Source: Georhizobium profundi (GTDB taxonomy: Bacteria; Pseudomonadota; Alphaproteobacteria; Rhizobiales; Rhizobiaceae). From it: a stretch of 64,000 bases of DNA. The DNA is taken from assembly GCF_003952725.1 (NCBI RefSeq), contig NZ_CP032509.1, forward strand, positions 3,930,001 to 3,994,000, read 5' to 3'. Under the pieces are notes generated by a model, which searched no databases, was not told the origin of the DNA, and worked only from the letters and a program-made list of their open reading frames with translations. The number at the start of each line of letters is the position of its first letter. The stretch's first letter is position 1. Both the position numbers and the translations under genes were made by a program. Shown one piece after another: positions 59,132 through 64,000 of the stretch.

Positions 59132-59905
59132 TCAAGCGAGGAGGCCGCCAAGGCCGTCCCAGATCAGTTTCAGCGCAGCCAGGAAGACCATCCCGTACAT
59201 GAACGGGTAGAAGCGTTCGGCCCGGATGCGGCGCACGATCGCGGCGCCGGCAAGTGTGGCGATCGGCGCGAGCGGCAGGAGCACGAGTGATGCCTGCAGA
59301 TTGGAGGCATCGAACTGCCCGAGGGCCAGATAAGGCACAACCTTGACGGCATTGACGACGGCGAAGAAGCGCACGCTAGTGCCCACATAGGTGCGCGGTT
59401 CCTGACGCAGCGCCAGGGCGTAGACCTGATAGGGCGGGCCGCCGGCATGCGAGATGAAACTGGTGAACCCCGAGACCGTGCCCCAGAACGCACCTTTGAC
59501 GCGATTGTGCGGCCGCTCGCCCGAAGGCGCACCGCCGCGCAGCTGCCAGGCACGGCGCGCATAGTCGAGGGCGAAGATGAGCGCCACGACGCCGACCAGC
59601 AGCTTGATCATGGCATCGGTAACGAAAGCGGCGGTCATCCAGGCGATGCCGATCCCGACCATTGCTCCGGGCAGCATGATCTTCAGGGTCATGCGATCGT
59701 TGTGATGGCGCCACGACCACAGGCCCACCATGTCCATGACGATCAGGATCGGCAGAAGGATCGCAGCCGCCTGAACCGGCGGGACGACGAGCGACATCAA
59801 CGGCACGCCGAGCAATGCCATTGCGCCGCCAAGCCCACCCTTGGAAAGGCCGACCAGCAGGACAGACGGGATTGCGGCGGCGTAGAACCAGGGATCGGAA
59901 AGCAT
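59132..59905 (-). CDS. TauE/SafE family sulfite/organosulfonate exporter-like protein
   Basis: The 257-residue product has about eight helices and the TauE pattern GLSKGGLGGAMALLGVPLMSL near the start, and GTVSGFTSFISHAGGPPYQVYAL in the middle. These two repeated loops are the family's signature. Exports sulfite, sulfonates or other anions in characterised cases; the substrate here is not known. The start at 59905 was chosen, since a longer reading adds 26 Arg-rich residues. It is divergent from the ThiE-like gene across 99 bases. Confidence 0.9.
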   Translation of the reverse strand: MLSDPWFYAAAIPSVLLVGLSKGGLGGAMALLGVPLMSLVVPPVQAAAILLPILIVMDMVGLWSWRHHNDRMTLKIMLPGAMVGIGIAWMTAAFVTDAMIKLLVGVVALIFALDYARRAWQLRGGAPSGERPHNRVKGAFWGTVSGFTSFISHAGGPPYQVYALALRQEPRTYVGTSVRFFAVVNAVKVVPYLALGQFDASNLQASLVLLPLAPIATLAGAAIVRRIRAERFYPFMYGMVFLAALKLIWDGLGGLLA

Positions 59906-60004
59906 CGGCGACCAGTTGAACCTTTGTTGCCACGCGTCTATCCGAGATCGGCGGGGATTGCGAGCGGCGACCAGACGGCCCACCCGCGCACAAGGAGCCC
60001 AGGC

Positions 60005-60664
60005 GTGAGCAAGGCAGAGTTCGAAGACAGATGCAGATTGGTTTTGGTGACGCAGCCCGGCGACGACGTCGACGCGCAGGGTGAGGCGCTCTCACAGGCG
60101 CTTTCCGGCGGCGACGTCGCAACGGTGATCGTCCCGCAGGCCGGCCGCGACAATGACCTCTTCCAGACGCTCGCCGAAAAGCTCGTTCCGATCGCACAGG
60201 ACAAGGGCGTTGCCGTCATCATCGCAGGCGACAGCCGCGTGGCCGGGCGCGCCCGCGCCGATGGACTCCATGTGGAAGGCGCCACATCGGATGCGGCCGA
60301 AGCGATCGAAAAATTCTCACCCAAGCTCATCGTCGGCATCGGCAATGCCAAGGACCGGCATGGCGCGCTGGAGCGTGGCGAATTGCGGCCCGACTACATC
60401 TTCTTCGGCAAGCTCGATGGCGACATCAAGCCGGAAGCCAATCCCAAGGTTCTCGATCTTGCCGAATGGTGGTCGGCCATGATCGAGATCCCGTGCATCG
60501 CCATGGGCGGCACCGCCGTATCCTCCGCGCTGGAAGTCGCTGAAGCCGGCGGCGAGTTCGTCGCTCTCGGCAAAGCGATCTTCGATCATCCTTCCGGTCC
60601 CGCTGCCGCCGTTCAGGAAGTGAATGCCCTGCTCGCCGAAAAAGCGCCACGGTTCAGCGATTGA
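60005..60664 (+). CDS. ThiE/TenI-like protein with altered active-site motifs
   Basis: The 219-residue product has a beta/alpha barrel related to thiamine-phosphate synthase: CRLVLVTQPGDDVDA, AVIIAGDSRVAGRARADGLHV, PDYIFFGKLDGD and IPCIAMGGTAVSSALEVAEAGGEFVALGKAIF. In true ThiE the second block reads H-L-G-Q and later G-P-I-F-x-T; here they are HVEG and FFGKLDG, so phosphate or substrate contacts are changed. It may be a TenI-like or unknown-function paralogue. The start is GTG at 60005. Its stop overlaps the start of the Sel1 gene (TGATG). Confidence 0.75.
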   Translation: MSKAEFEDRCRLVLVTQPGDDVDAQGEALSQALSGGDVATVIVPQAGRDNDLFQTLAEKLVPIAQDKGVAVIIAGDSRVAGRARADGLHVEGATSDAAEAIEKFSPKLIVGIGNAKDRHGALERGELRPDYIFFGKLDGDIKPEANPKVLDLAEWWSAMIEIPCIAMGGTAVSSALEVAEAGGEFVALGKAIFDHPSGPAAAVQEVNALLAEKAPRFSD

Positions 60665-61824
60665 TGCCGCTCATGGGGCATGTCGGAACGCCAAGGATCG
60701 ATCGAGCCGAACGACGCGGCATTGCGGCGCTTGTTGCCCTGTCGCTGGTTGCTGCCCTTGGCCTTGGGCAAGCATCGGCGCAAGACGCCGAAGGGGCTCC
60801 GCCGGCTGAGGACACGCAGGCGGCGCCGACCACGGACCGTCTTCTCGGCAATGGCGAAACCGACATCCAGCCCGGCGAACCGGGATTTCTGATCGAACGG
60901 CTTGCCGGCGAGCAGCGCCCCATCGGGCTCATCGGCGGTGCAATCCTGCCGGCACCAAGCGTCGCGGCCTTGCCGGCCGATTTTATGACCGACCCGACAC
61001 CCGCCAAGGCCTATGCCGCTTTTCAGCGGGGCTATTATCTGACCGCCATGGACATGGCGCTTCCGCTGGCCGGAGATGGCGACGCGGCTGCGCAGACGCT
61101 GGTGGCGGAGCTGTTTTCCGAAGGCTTTGCCGTCCCGCGCGATCTCGAACAGGCTGCGTTCTGGTATGGGCAGGCTGCTGCCGGCGGCGATCGCGAAGCT
61201 CAGTTCAAATACGCGATGATGCTTCTGGCGGGGCGCCACACTGAAGCCGATCCAGAGCGCGGCCGGGAGCTGATGAAGCAAGCGGCGGACGCCGGGCATC
61301 CCATGGCATCGTTCAACTACGGCCAGCTTCTCGTCGATCAGCAGCGGGGTCAGGCGGGACTGATCGCGGCAATGCCCTACTTCGAACGCTCGGCGGCTGC
61401 GGGCGTGGCAGACGCGCAATACGCGCTGTCGCAGATCTATGTGAATGCCCGGGATCTCGATGAAGCGCAGCGCGACACCGCGCGCGACTGGCTGGCGCGT
61501 GCTGCCGCTTCCGGCTTCGACACCGCGCAGCTCGATCTCGCCATCTGGCTGATCGACGGTATCGGCGGCGATGTCGATTACGAGGAAGGGTTCCGCTGGA
61601 TGCAGATCGCTGCCAATCGCGGCAATGTGGTTGCCCAGAACCGCCTGGCGCATCTCTACATCAACGCGATCGGCACCCGCCCCAACCCGGTCGCGGCCGG
61701 TCGCTGGTACGTGCTGTCGCGGCGGGCGGGCTACAACGACCCGGTCCTCGACGACTTCTTTCGCGGCCTGACCGACGAGGAACAGCGCCAGGCAATCGAA
61801 GCAGCAAACCGCTTCCTGGGCTGA
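60664..61824 (+). CDS. Sel1-repeat exported protein
   Basis: The 386-residue product has a signal-like segment (LVALSLVAALGLGQASA, cleavage about 40) and then five to six Sel1/TPR-like repeats (AAAGGDREAQFKYAMMLLAG, AADAGHPMASFNYGQLLVDQ, AAAGVADAQYALSQIYVNA, and others). This points to a periplasmic or outer-membrane scaffold. It overlaps the ThiE-like gene by one base and is probably translated with it. The start at 60664 is an ATG within TGATG; the preceding TTG is less likely. Confidence 0.85.
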   Translation: MPLMGHVGTPRIDRAERRGIAALVALSLVAALGLGQASAQDAEGAPPAEDTQAAPTTDRLLGNGETDIQPGEPGFLIERLAGEQRPIGLIGGAILPAPSVAALPADFMTDPTPAKAYAAFQRGYYLTAMDMALPLAGDGDAAAQTLVAELFSEGFAVPRDLEQAAFWYGQAAAGGDREAQFKYAMMLLAGRHTEADPERGRELMKQAADAGHPMASFNYGQLLVDQQRGQAGLIAAMPYFERSAAAGVADAQYALSQIYVNARDLDEAQRDTARDWLARAAASGFDTAQLDLAIWLIDGIGGDVDYEEGFRWMQIAANRGNVVAQNRLAHLYINAIGTRPNPVAAGRWYVLSRRAGYNDPVLDDFFRGLTDEEQRQAIEAANRFLG

Positions 61825-61983
61825 GCATTCCGCCCTTCAGGCAGCGCCCTGACCGGCACCGGGCTTGAAAGCCGGCCGCATTTGTGGTCTTGAGGCGCGC
61901 AATCCCGGAAAGCGCGCTCCGAGCGATCGCAATCGGACCCATCCGACGTCTTCCGGTCGTCCAGATGTCAACGGAAAAGACTC

Positions 61984-62547
61984 ATGAAGATCAACGGCAA
62001 CGAAATCCGTCCCGGTAACGTCATCGAGCACAATGGCAGCCTCTGGGCCGCGGTGAAGACCAACGCGGTCAAGCCAGGCAAAGGCGGCGCCTTCAACCAA
62101 GTCGAACTGAAGAACCTCCTCGACGGCACCAAGCTCAACGAGCGGTTCCGCGCTTCCGAAACGGTCGAGCGCGTGCGCCTGGAGCAGAAGGACTTCCAGT
62201 TCCTCTACGAGCAGGGCGACATGCTCGTGTTCATGGACAACGAAACCTACGAGCAGCTGGAACTGCAGAAGGATTTCGTCGGCGATCGCGCCGCCTTCCT
62301 GCAGGACGGCATGATGGTGACCGTTGAACTGTACGAAGACAAGCCGATCGGCATCTCGCTGCCGGATCAGGTGGTCTTGGCGATCGTAGAGGCCGATCCG
62401 GTCGTGAAGGGCCAGACGGCGGCGTCGTCCTACAAGCCGGCCGTCATGGAAAACGGCGTGCGCGTCATGGTGCCGCCCTTCATCGAGTCCGGCGAGCGCA
62501 TCCTGGTCGATACCAACGAGATCACTTATATCCGCCGCGCCGACTGA
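61984..62547 (+). CDS. efp: Elongation factor P
   Basis: EF-P relieves ribosome stalling at polyproline. The 187-residue product has the three OB-like domains, [20 protein letters not shown] at the start, and the modified-loop PGKGGAF with Lys33. It has [28 protein letters not shown] in domain II and [19 protein letters not shown] at the C-terminus. The Lys33 loop is the type that is beta-lysylated by EpmA/EpmB in E. coli; those genes are not here. Length fits. It lies 36 bases upstream of suhB on the same strand. Confidence 0.97.
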   Translation: MKINGNEIRPGNVIEHNGSLWAAVKTNAVKPGKGGAFNQVELKNLLDGTKLNERFRASETVERVRLEQKDFQFLYEQGDMLVFMDNETYEQLELQKDFVGDRAAFLQDGMMVTVELYEDKPIGISLPDQVVLAIVEADPVVKGQTAASSYKPAVMENGVRVMVPPFIESGERILVDTNEITYIRRAD

Positions 62548-62583
62548 TCAGGCCGCCCACTCCTCTTCCCGAAAGCTTTCCCG

Positions 62584-63390
62584 ATGGCCCGCTCCGCCCT
62601 CTTGAACGTCATGGTCCAGGCCGCAATGAAGGCCGGGCGCTCGCTGTCGCGAGACTTCGGCGAAGTGCAGAATTTGCAGGTTTCGCTCAAAGGCCCGGGC
62701 GACTATGTCAGCCAAGCCGACCGCAAAGCCGAAGAGATCATTCACTCCGAGCTTCTGCGTGCCCGCCCGACCTACGATTTCCTCGGTGAGGAGGGCGGCG
62801 AGACGAAGGGCACCGACGGTGCGCATCGCTGGATCGTCGATCCGCTGGATGGCACGACGAACTTCCTGCACGGAATTCCGTTCTTCGCGGTCTCGATCGC
62901 GCTGGAGCGCAATGGCGAGATCGTCGGCGCAGTGATCTTCAACCCGGCCATGGACGAGCTCTTCACCGCAGAACGCGGCGGTGGCGCCTTCCTCAACGAT
63001 CGTCGCCTGCGCGTTGCGGCGCGCAAGAAGCTGTCGGATTCCGTCGTTGCGACCGGCATTCCGCATCTCGGCCGCGGCCACCACGGCAAGTTCCTCGTGG
63101 AGTTGCGCAATGTCATGGGCGAAGTCGCCGGCGTTCGCCGCACCGGCTCCGCAGCACTCGACCTTGCCTATACGGCTGCAGGACGGTTCGACGCCTATTG
63201 GGAAAAGAACATCGCTGCCTGGGACATCGCAGCCGGCATGCTTCTGGTGCGCGAGGCCGGGGGCTACGTCACCGACCTCGAAGGCGGCAACCGGATGTTC
63301 GAGAGCGGAACGGTTCTCGCCGGCAACGAGTACATCCACAAGGCGCTGAAGGACGTGGTGCACCGCCCTGCTCCTGCAATCGGCGGTTAA
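62584..63390 (+). CDS. suhB: Inositol monophosphatase family protein SuhB
   Basis: SuhB dephosphorylates inositol-1-phosphate and, in E. coli, joins the ribosomal RNA antitermination complex. The 268-residue product has FLGEEGGETKG with the metal-binding Glu, WIVDPLDGTTNFLHGIPFFA with the core Asp-Pro-x-Asp-Gly, and AYWEKNIAAWDIAAGMLLVREAGG with the C-terminal Trp-Asp. All three conserved blocks are complete. The start at 62584 follows GAAAG. It is 36 bases after efp and probably in the same transcript. Confidence 0.95.
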   Translation: MARSALLNVMVQAAMKAGRSLSRDFGEVQNLQVSLKGPGDYVSQADRKAEEIIHSELLRARPTYDFLGEEGGETKGTDGAHRWIVDPLDGTTNFLHGIPFFAVSIALERNGEIVGAVIFNPAMDELFTAERGGGAFLNDRRLRVAARKKLSDSVVATGIPHLGRGHHGKFLVELRNVMGEVAGVRRTGSAALDLAYTAAGRFDAYWEKNIAAWDIAAGMLLVREAGGYVTDLEGGNRMFESGTVLAGNEYIHKALKDVVHRPAPAIGG

Positions 63391-63469
63391 TCTTCCGGCA
63401 CACCGCGGCTTTCTTTCCGTCTTGATTCTCGGTTACTGTCCGACCCTATGACGATTGGAGCTGCTTTTC

Positions 63470-64000
63470 ATGGCAGGATTGAAATTCTCGGGCTGGGGCA
63501 TCTCTGACGACGGCACCGGCGCCGATCCGCATAAATTATCGAGCCCGCTCGTCTTCTTCTGGAGCATGCTGATCTTCCTGATCATCGTCGGTTTCCTGGC
63601 GGCGATCCTCTATCGGCAAATCCAATCGGCTTTCGTGACCAACCCCGGCCTCAATGGCCTGATCTTCGGCGTGCTGCTGATCGGCGTCCTGCTCGCCTTC
63701 AACCAGGTGCTGCGGCTTCGCCCCGAAGTGCGGTGGGTCAACTCCTTCCGAGCCGCCGGCAGTGCCGAGAAAGCCGGGCGTGAGCCGGTGCTTCTCGCAC
63801 CGATGCGCGCGCTGATCGGGCGCCGCCAGGAGATGGCGCTGTCCACCTCGTCGCTCCGGTCTATCCTCGATTCCATCGCGACGCGTCTCGATGAATCCCG
63901 CGACACGTCTCGCTATTTGATCGGCCTGCTCGTCTTTCTCGGCCTGCTCGGCACGTTCTGGGGCCTTCTCGGCACCATCGGCTCGATCAACAACACGATC
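63470..64000 (+). CDS. MotA/TolQ/ExbB proton channel-like protein (partial, C-terminus outside window)
   Basis: Only the first 177 codons are inside the window; the gene runs off the right edge. It reads MAGLKFSGWGISDDGTGADP, two membrane segments (about 25-48 and 61-79), a cytoplasmic loop with SSLRSILDSIATRLDESRDTS and a third segment beginning YLIGLLVFLGLLGTFWGLLGTIGSI. That last part is the MotA/TolQ/ExbB core near the proton path. In related genomes such proteins are followed by an OmpA/MotB-like gene, which cannot be checked here. GGAG lies nine bases before the ATG at 63470. Confidence 0.8.
   Translation, partial: MAGLKFSGWGISDDGTGADPHKLSSPLVFFWSMLIFLIIVGFLAAILYRQIQSAFVTNPGLNGLIFGVLLIGVLLAFNQVLRLRPEVRWVNSFRAAGSAEKAGREPVLLAPMRALIGRRQEMALSTSSLRSILDSIATRLDESRDTSRYLIGLLVFLGLLGTFWGLLGTIGSINNTI

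Noticed and set aside
62548..62583. Possible suhB-type regulatory RNA motif before suhB
   Set aside because: The efp-suhB gap is only 36 bases and has no stem that could hold the motif.

Overview
The window looks like a chromosomal segment of an alphaproteobacterium of the Hyphomicrobiales (Rhizobiales), most likely Rhizobiaceae or a close relative. The evidence is the GC-rich third codon positions, the gene order glmM-ftsH-tilS-ybgF-pal-tolB-tolA-tolR-tolQ, the sulfolipid cluster sqdB-sqdD-sqdC, the long alphaproteobacterial type of SerC preceded by a serC-leader RNA, the tkt-gap-pgk-class I aldolase order, and Omp25-like beta-barrel genes with CtrA-type sites. I see no rRNA, tRNA, CRISPR array, insertion sequence, integrase or prophage. 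This is core chromosome with a few lineage-specific patches.

Layout. 1-9 kb: a cut-off YceI gene with its cytochrome b561 partner, a large inner-membrane protein carrying 40 Glu-Pro dipeptides, purA, a DMT exporter, a GNAT enzyme, a chemoreceptor and a small Tudor-like protein. 9-12.5 kb: an FKBP isomerase and the serine genes serA and serC, with an RNA leader before serC. 12.6-16.1 kb: an accessory-looking envelope patch with four tandem paralogues encoding about 70-residue exported peptides, a small lipoprotein and two Omp25-like porins. 16.2-29 kb: glmM, ftsH, tilS and the complete Tol-Pal operon on the minus strand, then trkH on the plus strand and ybgC on the minus strand. 29-38 kb: sqdBDC, ruvBAC and yebC, mixed with a luciferase-like oxidoreductase and an SH3/charged-repeat protein. 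38-43 kb: a metallo-beta-lactamase-like exported protein, a PNPOx-like protein, TerC, YmdB, 5-FTHF cyclo-ligase, the 6S RNA locus, zapA and a DUF4164 gene. 43-51 kb: the central carbon block tkt, gap, pgk and fba, with a K+/H+ antiporter inside it. 51-64 kb: an SGNH hydrolase, a 52-residue membrane protein, an MFS transporter, a TPR protein, rpmJ, purK-purE, two YdcH/DUF465 proteins, an ArsR regulator, an acyl-CoA synthetase, a TauE exporter, a ThiE-like protein, a Sel1 protein, efp, suhB and a cut-off MotA/ExbB-like gene.

How it fits together. Much of the window serves the cell envelope: Tol-Pal couples inner-membrane energy to outer-membrane constriction, GlmM feeds peptidoglycan and LPS, SqdBDC makes sulfoquinovosyl lipid, and the porins and small exported peptides populate the periplasm and outer membrane. 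The rest is housekeeping: purine and serine synthesis, Holliday-junction processing, the glycolytic/pentose phosphate core and translation factors.

The items most worth following up are the four-copy exported peptide family with its invariant C-terminus and a shared upstream 17-bp element, the paired CtrA-like sites at both porin genes, the 40-unit Glu-Pro repeat, the operator-like double palindrome between pgk and fba, and the serC leader. Product names were assigned by reading motifs, without database searches.
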